Positions 41,425 through 52,746 are shown, numbered from the stretch's first letter. The stretch: 64,000 nt of DNA from Devosia sp. A8/3-2 (GCA_025452255.1 CP104974.1:1613001-1677000); one strand, 5' to 3'. Notes: a model not told the origin generated them from the sequence alone. Numbers and translations: made by a program.

Positions 41425-42938
41425 ATGCATATCCGCCTGACCCTTGCCCTCATCGCCCTGCTCGCCGCCGGTCTTGCCTTTGCGCAGGACAAGGCGGTGC
41501 GCACCGACCTGACGCCGGAAGACTGCGCGCGTCGCGCGGGTGACGGCGCCGGCGAGCGATTTTTCCGCGCCGGAAAATTTCTGAGACCATGCAGGCCGGC
41601 AAGGGGACGACGAAAAAGATCGTCAACCGGGATGCGTTCAGCCATTTCCTCGCCAGCCTGACCTTCGAGCAGGAAGAGCAGTTCAAGCTGGGCAATGCGC
41701 TGTTCCGCAAGGTGTGGGTCAGCTCGCCAAGTTCGACGCAGGCCTCAGACGGGCTGGGGCCGCTGTTCAATGCGCGGGCGTGCCAGAGCTGTCATTTGAA
41801 GGATGGGCGGGGGCATCCGCCATTTGATGCGAGCCGCGAAAGCGGGGTGTCGATGTTCCTGCGGCTGTCAGTGCCGCCGGGCGAGGATGATAGGCGGCTG
41901 GCGCTGGATGGGGTGTTTGCCGGGGAAGTGGGCGAGCCGACCTATGGCACGCAATTGCAGGATTTTGCGGTGCCGGGGCTGCGGGCCGAGGGGCGGATGG
42001 TGATCGACTATACCGACCTGCCGGTGACGCTGAGCGATGGCAGTGTGGTGACGCTGCGCCAGCCGGCCTATTCGGTGGCGGACTGGCCTATGGGCCGATG
42101 GCAGAGAACGTGATGCTGTCGCCGCGGGTGGCGCCGCCGATGATCGGGCTGGGGCTGATCAGAGCAGATTCCGGCGGAGGATATTCTGGCGCTGGCTGAT
42201 GCGGATGACCTCGATGGTGACGGCATTTCGGGGCGGCCGAACTGGGTCATTGACCCGGAAAGCCATAGCGTCATGCTGGGGCGGTTCGGCTGGAAGGCGG
42301 GTATGCCCACAATTCGCAGCCAGTCGGCGGCGGCGTTTGCCGGGGATATCGGGATTTCGACGCCGCTGGTGAACCTGCCGCATGGTGACTGCACCGAGCG
42401 GCAGAGCGAGTGCCTCGCCATGCCCACCGGCGAGCAGGCGCGGCTGGGGGTGTCGGAAGCGCCTGATCCGGTGCTGGATCTGGTAACGTTTTATTCGCAG
42501 ACGCTGGGTGTGCCCCTGCGGCGCGATGTGGGCGATGCGGCCGTGTTGCGCGGCAAGGCGGCGTTTTATGGGGCGGGTTGCGCCAGCTGCCACAATCCAA
42601 AATTTGTCACCAGCCGGGACGCGACCAATCCGGCGCTGCGCTTTCAGCTGATCTGGCCCTACGCCGATTTTCTGTTGCACGATATGGGGCCGGGGCTGGC
42701 CGATCATCGCCCCGAGGGGCAGGCGGATGGCTATGAATGGCGCACGCCCCCGCTGTGGGGCATCGGGCTGACCCAGACCGTTTCGGGGCACACATTTTTC
42801 CTTCATGATGGGCGGGCGCGGAGCCTGACCGAAGCTATCCTTTGGCATGGCGGGGAAGCGCAGGCGGCGCGCGATGCCTTTGCCAATATGGACGCGGCGA
42901 CGCGCAAGGACATGATCGCTTTCCCGGAGTCGTTGTGA
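41425..42938 (+). CDS. Di-heme cytochrome c / thiol oxidoreductase-like protein (DUF1111)
   Basis: About 504 residues. Signal peptide MHIRLTLALIALLAAGLAFA, then two CxxCH heme-binding sites, CQSCH near 41782 and CASCH near 42582, spaced as in the DUF1111 di-heme family. A region GDCTERQSECLAM may add a disulfide. Breaks near 41582, 42090 and 42158-42164 (ATCGAG read ATCAGAG); the pieces read as one protein. It sits between two imelysins, so a role in periplasmic redox of iron during uptake is inferred. Stop overlaps the next start (TGATG). Confidence 0.8.
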
Positions 42939-44005
42939 TGCGCCTGCTGCTTGTTCTGTTGCTGTTTCTGGGTGCCGGGCCGGTCATGGCGCAGAAGCTG
43001 ACCACCAGCGCGGTGCTGGCCAATGCGGTCAATGAGGTGATCCGGCCGGGTTTTGACGATCTGAGCGATGAGGCGCATGGGCTGGTCGATGCCATGGCGG
43101 CGCTGTGCGCGAGCCCGTCGGCGGATGCGCAGGCGCTGGCACAGGCGCAGTTCGGCAAGACGGCGACCGCTTATGGGCGGGTCGAATTCGTGCGGATCGG
43201 ACCGCTGATGGAAGACAATCGCAGCGACAAGCTGCTGTTCTGGCCCGATCGCAAGGGCATTGCGCTGCGGCAGGTGCAGGCCATTCTGGCTGATGAGGAT
43301 GCGAGTGCCACGGCGCTCGACACGCTCAAGGGCAAGAGTGTTGCTGTGCAGGGATTCACGGCGCTTGAATTTGTGCTGTTCGGCACCGGGGCGGAGGCTT
43401 TGGCGGGAGCGGAGGGCGCGTTCCGCTGCCAATATGGCGCGACGATTGCTGACAACGTGGCCGAGATTGCCGATGCGCTGGCCGCCGCGTGGAATGCTGA
43501 CGATGGCACGGTGGCGCATTTGATGGTGCCCAACGAGGCCTATGCCGATTATCGCACCGAGACCGAGGCGGTGGAGGCGCTGGTTGGGCTGGTGTCGCAT
43601 GGCGTGGAGGGGCTGCAGGACACACGCATCAATCCGTTCATCGCGCAGGGCGAGAAGGCTGCGGCGCCCAAGCAGGCGCTGTTCTGGCGGTCGGGGCTGA
43701 CCATGGCGATGGCAGAGGCGAATATTGAAGGGTTGGAGAGGTTGTTCAGCGTCTCGGGCATGGCGCGGATCGGCGGGGCGGCGGATAGCGGGCTGGATAA
43801 TTCGGTGCGCTTTGAATTTGCCAATGCCAAGCGGGCGATTGGGCTGGTCACCGCGCCGGTGGAACAGGCGGTGGCCGATCCCAAACAGGCGCAGGCGCTG
43901 GCTTATCTGGTCATCGTCACCCAATCGCTGCAGTCTTTGGTGGGCGAGCAATTGTCAGCCGCGCTGGGGCTGAGCGTCGGGTTTTCCTCGCTGGATGGAG
44001 ACTGA
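42938..44005 (+). CDS. Second imelysin-family protein
   Basis: 355 residues, uninterrupted. Signal peptide MRLLLVLLLFLGAGPVMAQ, an imelysin domain with a divergent motif VQGFTALEFVLFGTGAEAL (the His of the first paralog's GYHAIEFLLWG is replaced). Shorter than the first imelysin. Start overlaps the di-heme gene stop. The two imelysins and the di-heme protein are a recurring set in alphaproteobacterial iron regulons. Confidence 0.8.
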   Translation: MRLLLVLLLFLGAGPVMAQKLTTSAVLANAVNEVIRPGFDDLSDEAHGLVDAMAALCASPSADAQALAQAQFGKTATAYGRVEFVRIGPLMEDNRSDKLLFWPDRKGIALRQVQAILADEDASATALDTLKGKSVAVQGFTALEFVLFGTGAEALAGAEGAFRCQYGATIADNVAEIADALAAAWNADDGTVAHLMVPNEAYADYRTETEAVEALVGLVSHGVEGLQDTRINPFIAQGEKAAAPKQALFWRSGLTMAMAEANIEGLERLFSVSGMARIGGAADSGLDNSVRFEFANAKRAIGLVTAPVEQAVADPKQAQALAYLVIVTQSLQSLVGEQLSAALGLSVGFSSLDGD

Positions 44006-44009
44006 GGGC

Positions 44010-45101
44010 ATGTGGCAGCGGCGGGCTTTCCTCAAGGCGGCGGGCGTTGGCTTTGCCGCCAGCCTGATGCCGCGACAATTACTGGCGCTGGAGCGCAATG
44101 AGCTGGTGTTTGCCTCTTCGGTGCAGACCAGTTCGGGCGGCTATGGCGCGGTGCTGCTGGGCGAGCGCGGCGACCTGATCGCACAGATCGCGCTGCCCGA
44201 GCGGGGGCATGACATAACCATCAGCCCCGAGGCCGGGCGTGGCGTGGTGTTTGCGCGCCAGCCGGGGACGTTTGCAGTGGTGTTCGACCCGGCCGGGCGG
44301 GAAGCGCCGGTGACGCTGACCTCGATCGAGGGGCGGCACTTTTTGGTCACGGGGTGTTCTCGCCCGATGGCCGGCTGCTTTATGCGACCGAGAGCGATTT
44401 CTGAGGCGGCCAAGGGCGTCATTGGTATTTACGACGCGACGGACGGCTATAAGCGGTCGGGGAATTTCCCACCTATGGCACGGGCCCGCATGAAATGCTG
44501 CTCATGCCTGATGGGGTGACCTTCGTCATCGCCAATGGGGGCATCGAGACCCATCCCGATTATGGCCGGGCTGAGCTGAACCTTGATACGATGGACCCGT
44601 CGGTGGCTTTCGTCGACCGGCGGGACGGGCATCTGGTGGGGCAATTGCGGCTTGAGAGCGGGCTGCATCAGCTCTCGATCCGCCACATGGCGATCGATGC
44701 GCGCAGCCGGGTGTGGTTTGGCTGCCAATATCGCGGCGCGCCCAGCGACAGCCCGCAATTGGTCGGCTATGCCACGGCTGATGGCGAGATCAGATTGATC
44801 GAATTGCCGCTCGATACGCTACGCTGACCTGCGCAATTATGTCGGCTCGGTTGCTGTTTCTGCCGACGGGACGAGCGTTGCGGTGTCGTCCCCGGAGGGG
44901 GATCTACTGGTTGCCATCGATGCGGAAGGTGGGCGGCCCGTGTTGGTCGAGACGCTGCGCAATGGCTGTGGGCTGGCAGCGGATGGCGCGGGGTTTGTGG
45001 CGACCAGTGGCATGGGGGAGATGATCGGGCTGGCGGGAGCGGCGCGGGACCGGCAGAAGTTTGATTTTTCGTTTGATAATCATGTGTTGCGAGTGGGGTA
45101 G
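44010..45101 (+). CDS. DUF1513 periplasmic protein with Tat signal
   Basis: About 363 residues. Twin-arginine signal QRRAFLKAAGVGFAASLMP, then a beta-propeller-like DUF1513 body (ETHPDYGRAELNLDTMDPSV, GLHQLSIRHMAIDARSRVWF). I chose ATG 44010. Breaks near 44345, 44468 and 44817. Last gene of the iron-regulated operon; export by Tat suggests folding with a cofactor in the cytoplasm. Function unknown. Confidence 0.75.
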
Positions 45102-45136
45102 GGGCGGCCGGCCGTCGTTCTTGCTCCGCATTTGTA

Positions 45137-45257
45137 AACAGAGGTTCCCGCTTTCGTGGGAATGACACTGTGGGGGATGGCGTCGAGAGAAGATGCGTCT
45201 CCGCTCCCCGAACTGCCCCACCCACAGTGTCATTCCCGCGAGCGGGAACCTCTGTTT
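45137..45257. repeat. Pair of inverted family A repeats
   Basis: AACAGAGGTTCCCGCTTTCG (from 45137) and its inverse AGCGGGAACCTCTGTTT (to 45257) around a spacer. Related copies are at 45594-45631, and a family B half copy at 45668-45701 lies in the same gap. Confidence 0.6.
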
Positions 45258-45264
45258 CACAGGG

Positions 45265-45564
45265 CTAGCCAAGCAAATCCGAATAGAGATCATGCCATTC
45301 CGGATTGGCTTGCTCGATCAGTTCGATCTTCCACTGTCGCCGCCATTTCTTGATGCGTTTTTCGCGCATGATTGCCGCGTCGATATCCTCGTGCTGCTCG
45401 AAATAGACCAGATTATGGATGTGGTAGCGCGATGACTGGCCAGCCGAGAGGTCTTCGCGATGGATATAGGTGCGGGCGATCAGGTCGCTGGTGACGCCGA
45501 CATAAAGCGCGCCATATTTGCGGCTGGCGAGGATGTAGACGAAATAGCGGCCTAGTGTGCTCAT
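45265..45564 (-). CDS. GIY-YIG nuclease-domain protein
   Basis: 99 residues. The single GIY-YIG domain shows YFVYILASRKYGALYVGVTS, then Arg/His in ARTYIHRE and Glu in VYFEQHEDI; ends KWRRQWKIELIEQANPEW. These small URI-type proteins are common and of unknown role. I chose the ATG at 45564, because codons upstream are repeat sequence. It is bounded on both sides by palindromic repeats of families A and B. Confidence 0.75.
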   Translation of the reverse strand: MSTLGRYFVYILASRKYGALYVGVTSDLIARTYIHREDLSAGQSSRYHIHNLVYFEQHEDIDAAIMREKRIKKWRRQWKIELIEQANPEWHDLYSDLLG

Positions 45565-45720
45565 GACTGAATTTTGCAGTTCAGCGCGGGGCAGTAAACA
45601 GAGGTTCCGCTTTCGCGGGAATGACATTGTGGGGAGGCCGGGTGGGGGATATCCGAAAGCCTCGATAGACCTCATGGTGAGCTTATCGAAGCACGAGGGG
45701 GAATGAGTGGAGGCGCGGGG

Positions 45721-46359
45721 TCACGATCCGGCCTTTCGGCGGGCTGAGGTCTGCGGGCGGAGCGGGTGGCAATTCCAGTGTGTCGTAGTAGACACCAGCC
45801 CAGTGCGGCGGCCGCTTATTGGAATTTCTGTGCCCTTTTCAAATTGGAGGCCCTGCAACCTCTCAGGTCTGATCGTAAACGTTACGCGACCATAGGGCGG
45901 AATGCGGACGGTCAGCTTTTCCCATGGACCGGAGGAGCGGCGGCCACCCATGGTTTGGTAGTGTGACGAGACAATAGCCATCGTCGTCACCTGCCCAAGC
46001 GTTGGGGCATTGTTGTGAGCCCAAATTCGGATAAAGCCGCGCTCGGCGCCCCAGCCCCAGAGCGGGAGTAGGAGCATTAGCGCAACAATGCCCCGTGCGG
46101 TCGCTTTCTTGCTCACCCATGGGGGCGGGGGCCATAGCTTGCCGAGTTCGAAGCGGAGGCATAAAGTCGTCACCGCCGCTGCCCCCAACAAAGCCAGCAG
46201 CCCAATCAGGGTGCCCAGCGCGATGGTCTGTGGCCACATGGCGTTCCGAGCTTCGGATGGCAGGAAGATGCCGTCTCGCATGCCGGGGGAAGAACTCAAT
46301 GGCGCACCGAAGAAAAAGACCCAGACCGCAAAGATTATGAGGCTCCGGATACGATCCAC
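45721..46359 (-). CDS. Uncharacterised membrane protein
   Basis: 212 residues with hydrophobic stretches at the N-terminus (SLIIFAVWVFFFGAPL), near residues 46-67 (IALGTLIGLLALLGAAAVTT) and near 88-102 (GIVALMLLLPLWGWG), and a soluble C-terminal part with TMGGRRSSGPWEKLTVRIPP. I recognise no family. It starts 4 bases after the stop of the NlpC/P60-like gene, so they form an operon and may work together. Confidence 0.45.
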   Translation of the reverse strand: MDRIRSLIIFAVWVFFFGAPLSSSPGMRDGIFLPSEARNAMWPQTIALGTLIGLLALLGAAAVTTLCLRFELGKLWPPPPWVSKKATARGIVALMLLLPLWGWGAERGFIRIWAHNNAPTLGQVTTMAIVSSHYQTMGGRRSSGPWEKLTVRIPPYGRVTFTIRPERLQGLQFEKGTEIPISGRRTGLVSTTTHWNCHPLRPQTSARRKAGS

Positions 46360-46362
46360 CCT

Positions 46363-46785
46363 CTATTCTCCCGGGCTCGGGCCAAGTGGGCGCTTGGCGC
46401 CGATCAGGACGCTATATTCGGGGCGCTGGGCGAATGCTTCGAGTGACCATTCGGCTGGAAGGCCAACCTGTTTCGACAGGTGAATTGCGCGGCCCTCGCC
46501 GAGATAGAGGGCGACATGGGCGCCATAGGGATCGGGCGTTCGGTTGAACAGCAATAGGTCCAAGGGCGCGAAGGTGTCTGTCCGTACGGAGTGGATCTGA
46601 TCACTCCATAGCTCGCTTGAGCGGAGCGGCGGGAATGATATGCTGAAGTGGCGCAGCAGCGCATAGGCGTAGACTTGGCAATTGGCGCCTTGGGACAGAT
46701 CGGTTGGCTCGCCGCTGCCGGGATAGACGCTGCCATTGTAGGGCACGGCAAGGAACGCGCTTGGTATATCTGGTCGGATAGCCAT
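46363..46785 (-). CDS. NlpC/P60-like cysteine hydrolase
   Basis: 140 residues. Candidate catalytic Cys in SQGANCQVYAYALLRHFSI and His in DPYGAHVALYLGEGRAIHLS, the order and spacing of the NlpC/P60 fold; no signal peptide is visible. Family members cleave cell-wall peptides or related amides. Here it is followed closely by a membrane protein gene. No clear substrate. Confidence 0.6.
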   Translation of the reverse strand: MAIRPDIPSAFLAVPYNGSVYPGSGEPTDLSQGANCQVYAYALLRHFSISFPPLRSSELWSDQIHSVRTDTFAPLDLLLFNRTPDPYGAHVALYLGEGRAIHLSKQVGLPAEWSLEAFAQRPEYSVLIGAKRPLGPSPGE

Positions 46786-46845
46786 GGATGCCCTGCATTC
46801 ACTGCCCTTCTATAGTGCTGATCGCGCGGCTGAAGGGAAGGTCTC

Positions 46846-47863
46846 TTAGAGGGTGGGCGCGGGCCCTGAGCTTTGCGTAATACCAGTTCTACCGGCCAGA
46901 GCTCATGCACGTCTTCGGCGGGTTTGCCGGCGAGGATTTGCAGGATGAGTTCGGCCATGCGGGTGCCCGCTTGCCGCATGGAGGAGCGGGTGGTGGACAT
47001 GGAGGGGTACATGTTGTCGGCGTTGAGATAGGGGAAGACGTCGTCATGGGCGATCATGGAGACGTCCTTGCCGAGTTCGAGGCCGGCCCGGCGGATGGCG
47101 CGGAAAATGCCGAGGGCCGTCATCATCGAGCCGGCGAGGAAGGCGGTGGGGCGGGGGCGCAGTTCGAGCATGGCCCGGGTCATGCGGAAGGCGATTTCGT
47201 CGGTGAAGACCGAATTGCCCATCAAGGCGGGGTCGAAGGAGACGCCGCGCGCCGAGAGGGCGGCGAGATAGCCGATTTCGCGGTGTTCGGCAAAGGTGCG
47301 GCCCTTGATGCCATTGAGCAAAGCGATGCGGCGGTGGCCCAGATCGAGCAGATGGCTGGTGGCGCGTTCTGACGGCGCCAGTATTGTCGATATCGAGCCG
47401 AGCTACCGGCTTGCCGATATTGGTGCGACCATGCAGTACGAAGGGCACTTTGAGATCGAGCAGCAATTCGGCGCGTTCGTCATGCAGGGTAGGAGAATGC
47501 AGCACAAAGGCATCCACTTTCTGGCTGGCCGCGCTGCGCTTATAGGCGGCGACTTCATCCTCGTAGCTCTCCACGGTGGTGAGGAGAATATCGATTTCCT
47601 CATCGGCGAGGCGTTCACCGATGCCGCCGAGAAATTCGCTGGTATGGGGGCCGAATTCATAGGAGCCGCGCAGCACCATGCCGATGGCGCCCGAGCGGCC
47701 GGTGGCGAGCCTTAGCGCTGGCATTGGGGCGATAGCCTAGGCGCTGGGCGGTTTCGGCGACGCGCAGGCGCGTGGCTTCGTTGACTTCCGGGTAGCCATT
47801 GAGCGCGCGGCTGACAGTGGTTTGCGACAGGCCGAGATGTTCGGCGAGGTCTTTCAGTCTCAT
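46846..47863 (-). CDS. thuR: LacI-family regulator of the thu operon
   Basis: About 339 residues. N-terminal helix-turn-helix LAEHLGLSQTTVSRALNGYP and RLGYRPN hinge, then a sugar-binding core (HTSEFLGGIGERLADEEIDI, AFLAGSMMTALGIFRAIRRA, HDDVFPYLNADN). Breaks near 47728 (GCGC repeat loss), 47378 and 46872; correcting the last gives a normal end at 46846. Divergent from thuE, with two LacI-type operator palindromes between. Expected to repress thuEFGKAB until the disaccharide is present. Confidence 0.85.
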
Positions 47864-47994
47864 TGGCGTTCTGGCCCGGAGCAAAATACGGCAGCTCGGC
47901 CCGGACAAATCCGGCGCAAAGCCTTAAGCCGCTTAGGCTTTAGGGCGAGCAGGCCGCTTTGACCAGCGGTTCCTGCGATCCTCCTCCAATGGCA

Positions 47995-48010
47995 TTCAAA
48001 GCGATTTCAA
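47995..48010. promoter_or_regulatory. Probable ThuR operator, near thuR
   Basis: TTCAAAGCGATTTCAA, a near-palindrome similar to the perfect site at 48213-48228, lies in the thuR side of the divergent region. Confidence 0.55.
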
Positions 48011-48212
48011 ATTTTGATGCAAGAGTGGATTTTTCCGGGCATGGCGATGAGGTGCGTACATCAAGGCAATCTGGGGTGTTAAAAGAGCCTTACCCATTTT
48101 GCCTTGACCAAGTCATTGAAAAATAACGGATAAATATATTTCTGGCCGGCAAAGCCGTGTGAATCTGGCGCAGGGCTGCTTGACAGAAGTCCGGGCCTCT
48201 GGTTGTTTTTCG

Positions 48213-48228
48213 TTCAAAGCGCTTTGAA
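48213..48228. promoter_or_regulatory. Probable ThuR operator, near thuE
   Basis: TTCAAAGCGCTTTGAA is a perfect 16-base palindrome with the central CG of LacI-family operators, 123 bases before thuE. The surrounding 487-base thuR-thuE gap (47864-48350) shows no gene; it is AT-richer than its neighbours, as expected for promoters. Confidence 0.7.
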
Positions 48229-48350
48229 AATCATGCGGTTCAGCCGCTGGCGAAGGGCTTTTCGGGGGAGGAATGGACTGGGCGGCGCGTCAGGCGTGGG
48301 CCCGGTTGGCATGCTTCCTCATGAATCTGGTTTCATTCGGGAGGATTGTA

Positions 48351-49622
48351 ATGAAAATCAACACACTGCTCGTTGGTCTGCTGACGAGCGTGACGCTGGT
48401 CGTGGGTTCGGCCCGAGCGGCCGAATTGTCGATCGTGTCGGGCGATACCGGCAATGGCCCGGCATTCCTGCGCAGCCAGCTCGACAAGTTCGAGGCCGAG
48501 ACGGGCAACAAGGTCACCGTGGTGCCGATGCCCTCGTCGACCTCCGATCAGTTCGGCCAGTACCGCCTGTGGCTCGCCGCCGGTAATACTGATATCGACG
48601 TGTACCAGACCGACGTGATCTGGGCGCCGCAACTGGCCGATCAATTTCTCGACCTGACCGATGCGGCCAAGGATGTGGTAGCCGCGCATTTCCCATCGAT
48701 CATCGAGTCGCAGACCGTGGATGGCAAGCTGGTTGCCCTGCCGGCCTTTACCGATGCGCCGGCCCTGTTCTACCGCAAGGACCTGCTGGAAAAGTACAGC
48801 AAGCCCGTGCCGACGACCTGGATGAAATGGCGGCGACCGCCAAGGAAATCATGGATGCCGAACGTACGGCCGGAAATCCGGACATGTATGGCTTCGTGTT
48901 CCAGTGGCAATGCCTATGAAGGGCTGACCTGCAATGCCTTGGAATGGGTCAAATCCAGCGGCGGTGGCCAGATCGTGGAGGCCGATGGCACCATTTCGAT
49001 CAACAACCCGCAGGCTGCAGCTGCAATCGATCGCGCGGCGACTCGGATCGGCTCCATCTCGCCTGAGGGTAACCTCGGCCTATCAGGAAGAAGAAAGCCG
49101 CGGCGTGTGGCAGCTGGGCAATTCGGTGTTCATGCGCAACTGGCCCTATGCCTATGCACTGAGCGCCGGGGACGACTCGGCCGTCAAGGGCAAGTTCTGA
49201 CGTGGCGCCGCTTCCCGGCGGCGAGGGCGAAGGCGCCGGCTCGGCGGCAACACTGGGCGGCTGGAACGTGGCCGTTTCCAAGTATTCGCCGGATCCGGAA
49301 GAGGCGATCAAGCTCGCTTTGTTCCTGAGCTCGCCCGAAGTGCAGAAGGAACGCGCGATCAACCAGTCCAACCTGCCCACGATCGAAGCGCTCTATGACG
49401 ATGCCGACGTGCTGGCCGCTTCTGCCCTTCATGGCCAATTGGAAGACCATCTTCCAGAATGCGGTGCCGCGTCCGTCCGCGCCCACCAAGGTGAAGTATA
49501 ACGAAGTGTCCTCGCTGTTCTGGAGCGCCGTCCACAATACCCTGTCGGGCAATGGCACTGCCGCCGAGAATCTCGAAGTTCTCGAGGCCGATCTGTCCGA
49601 CCTGAAGGGCGACGCTCGGTAA
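48351..49622 (+). CDS. thuE: Disaccharide (trehalose-type) ABC transporter binding protein
   Basis: About 423 residues. Signal peptide [20 protein letters not shown] ending ARA, then a family-1 solute-binding fold ([58 protein letters not shown]). Five or six breaks, including 48901-48907 (CCAGGG read CCAGTGG), 49195-49201 (TTCGAC read TTCTGAC) and near 49418. AATRIGS at 49042-49046 has Arg for an expected Trp (CTCGG). Receptor for trehalose, sucrose or maltose-type sugars by analogy with Sinorhizobium ThuE. Confidence 0.85.
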
Positions 49623-49710
49623 GACCTCCCGATAGCGCCATGGCACGGACGGCGGTTTGCCCCGCCGCCCGTGCCGCTTAAGGACCCAGAAGAAACGGGA
49701 GGAGTAGTGG

Positions 49711-50691
49711 ATGGCTACCGATACCATCGCGTCCGCGGCCAGTGCGGGCCGGCCCAAGATCAAATCCGAATTGATGCAGCAAAGAGTGCGCGCCGCGCGT
49801 TGGTTCCTGCTGCCCATGATGATCGCGCTGGCCGTGGTGGCCGGCTGGCCGCTGCTGCGCTCGATCTATTTTTCATTCACCGATGCCTCGCTGACCGATC
49901 TTTATGGCGCCGAATGGATCGGCATCGGCAATTACCTGAGCTGGCGTACGCTCTGATAGCGGCCGCACCATCTATCGGGGCCTCTTGGTCGATCCGGCAT
50001 GGTGGAACGCGGTGTGGAACACGGTGCGCTTCGCCTTCTGGTCGGTGCTGTGGGAAACCGTGCTGGGCATGATCGTCGCCCCGGTGCTGAACGCCGAATT
50101 CCGTGGGCGGGGCCTCGGTGCGCGCCGCCATTCTTATTCCTCGGGCTATCCTGACCATTGTGTCGGCCCGCATGTGGAGCTGGATGCTGAACGACCAATT
50201 CGGCATTCTCAATGATCTGGGCATGCGCCCGGGCCTCTTGAGCCAGAAGGTCGCTCGGACCGCCACCGCCGAGACGGCGATGACCGCGGTGCTGGTGGTC
50301 GATATCTGGAAGACCACGCCGTTTATGGCTTTGCTGATCCCGGCCGGCTTGCAGATGATCCCCAAGGATATCTACGAGGCTGCCGAAATCGATGGCGTGC
50401 ATCCCATCAAGCAGTTCTTCAAGATCACGCTGCCGCTGGTGCGCCCGGCGCTGATGGTGGCCATTATCTTCCGCGTGCTTGATGCGCTGCGCATTTTCGA
50501 TCTGATCTATGTGCTGACGCCCAATAGCGCGGCGACCAAGACCATGTCCGTGCTGGCGCGCGAGAACCTGTTCGATTTCGACAAGTTCGCCTATGGCTCG
50601 GCGCAATCGACGCTGCTGTTCCTGATCATCGCCGCCTTCACCATCCTCTATATCTGGCTGGGCAAGGTGAATTTCGACGGGGAGACCGCTA

Positions 50692-50692
<1 letters not shown>
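49711..50692 (+). CDS. thuF: Disaccharide ABC transporter permease
   Basis: About 327 residues, MalF-type with six helices and permease loop DIYEAAEIDGVHPIKQFFKI. Breaks at 49951-49957 (CTCGAT read CTCTGAT), 50113-50118 (CCTGG read CCTCGG) and near 50680 (G run; repaired end GKVNFDGGDR). The Trp of IPWAI reads Arg at 50140-50144. The stop overlaps the thuG start as TAATG. Confidence 0.85.
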
Positions 50693-51537
<845 letters not shown>

Positions 51538-51545
51538 TCCGATGT

Positions 51546-51668
51546 CCATTCGGGTGATGCTGGTCTGCAAATGCCAATCTGCTGCGCTTCCGGTCCTCAC
51601 GTACCAAAACGTACGCTCCGGTCCGGTTCTCGCAGACCGGCATTTTCGCCTCAGCCTAACCCGAATGG
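51546..51668. repeat. Nested inverted repeat between thuG and thuK
   Basis: Outer arms CCATTCGGGT (51546-51555) and ACCCGAATGG (51659-51668), with an inner GC-rich palindrome around CACGTACCAAAACGTACG (about 51597-51613) and middle arms GGTCTGC / GCAGACC. The whole 123 bases can fold into one long stem. Confidence 0.6.
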
Positions 51669-51696
51669 CCGATCGGATTTAAAAGGGAGAAAAACA

Positions 51697-52699
51697 ATGG
51701 CAAGCATCGAGCTTCGCAAGATCCGCAAGGCCTTTGGCGCGGTGGAAGTCATCAAGGGGGTGGACTCGGAGGTCCGCTCCGGCGAATTCATGGTGTTCGT
51801 GGGCCCTTCGGGTTGCGGCAAATCTACCCTGCTGCGGCTGATTTCGGGGCTGGAGGATATCACCTCGGGCGAAATGCTGTTTGACGGCAAGGTGGTCAAT
51901 GCGCTGGCGCCGTCCAAGCGTGGCATTGCCATGGTGTTCCAGTCCTATGCGCTTTATCCGCATATGAGTGTCTACGAGAACATGGCGTTCGGGCTCACGC
52001 TCGAAAAAGGTCACGACAAGGAAGAGATCCGCCAGCGGGTGGAAAAAGCCGCCGACATGCTGCAAATCCGGCAATATCTCGACCGACTGCCCAAGCAGCT
52101 TTCGGGCAGCGCAGCAGCAGTTGCTATTGGTCGCGCCATTACGCGCGACCCCAAGGTGTTCCTGTTCGACGAGCCGCTATCCAATCTCGACGCGGCTTTG
52201 CGCGTGGCGACCCGCATCGAAATCGCCAAGCTGCATGAGAGCATGAACAACGTCACCATGATCTATGTGACCCATGATCAGGTGGAGGCCATGACGCTGG
52301 CCGACCGCATCTGCGTGCTGCGCGATGGGGTGATCGAGCAGGTCGGCACGCCGATGGAGCTCTATGAAAAGCCCAATTCGGTGTTCGTGGCCGGCTTTAT
52401 CGGCAGCCCGAAGATGAATTTCATTTCGGGGGACAAGGCGGCGTCGTTCGATGCCGATACGGTGGGTATTCGTGGCGAGCACATCACTATCGTGCCTGAC
52501 AATGGCACTGAGCGGCACGGTGATCCACACCGAAAATCTGGGTGCGGATAGCTATGTTTATCTCGAAATGGGCACCGAGGAGCCGGTCGTGGTGCGGCTT
52601 GATGGGCCCAATACCTATCACAGCGGCGACATTGTCCATATTTCGCCGATGGACGACAAAATCCACCGCTTCGACGGCGCGGGCAAGCCGCTCGCCTGA
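51697..52699 (+). CDS. thuK: Disaccharide ABC transporter ATP-binding protein
   Basis: About 334 residues, MalK/UgpC type. Walker [11 protein letters not shown]-loop [13 protein letters not shown] (Gln codon in a CCAGT context, read correctly), Walker [15 protein letters not shown]-loop [10 protein letters not shown]. The ABC signature reads [14 protein letters not shown] instead of [14 protein letters not shown], three bases short, near 52106-52129; this is likely a read error. A frameshift near 52500 precedes the C-terminal regulatory part. ATG with AAGGGAG upstream. Confidence 0.85.
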
Positions 52700-52704
52700 A
52701 TCAT

Positions 52705-52734
52705 AAAAAGGCCGGATAGACGTCCGACCTTTTT
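52705..52734 (+). terminator. Hairpin with T run after thuK
   Basis: AAAAAGGCCGGA (52705-52716) pairs with TCCGACCTTTTT (52723-52734) with one mismatch, 6 bases after the stop. It may limit read-through into thuA. Confidence 0.7.
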
Positions 52735-52746
52735 CCCAATCCACTG

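Noticed and set aside
45265..45564. GIY-YIG gene as part of a homing element
   Set aside because: Small stand-alone GIY-YIG proteins of this type are common; no intron or intein borders are visible.
46404..46845. thuR fused to the NlpC/P60-like gene region
   Set aside because: A lost C near 46872 removes the normal stop; the downstream part is the hydrolase gene out of frame.
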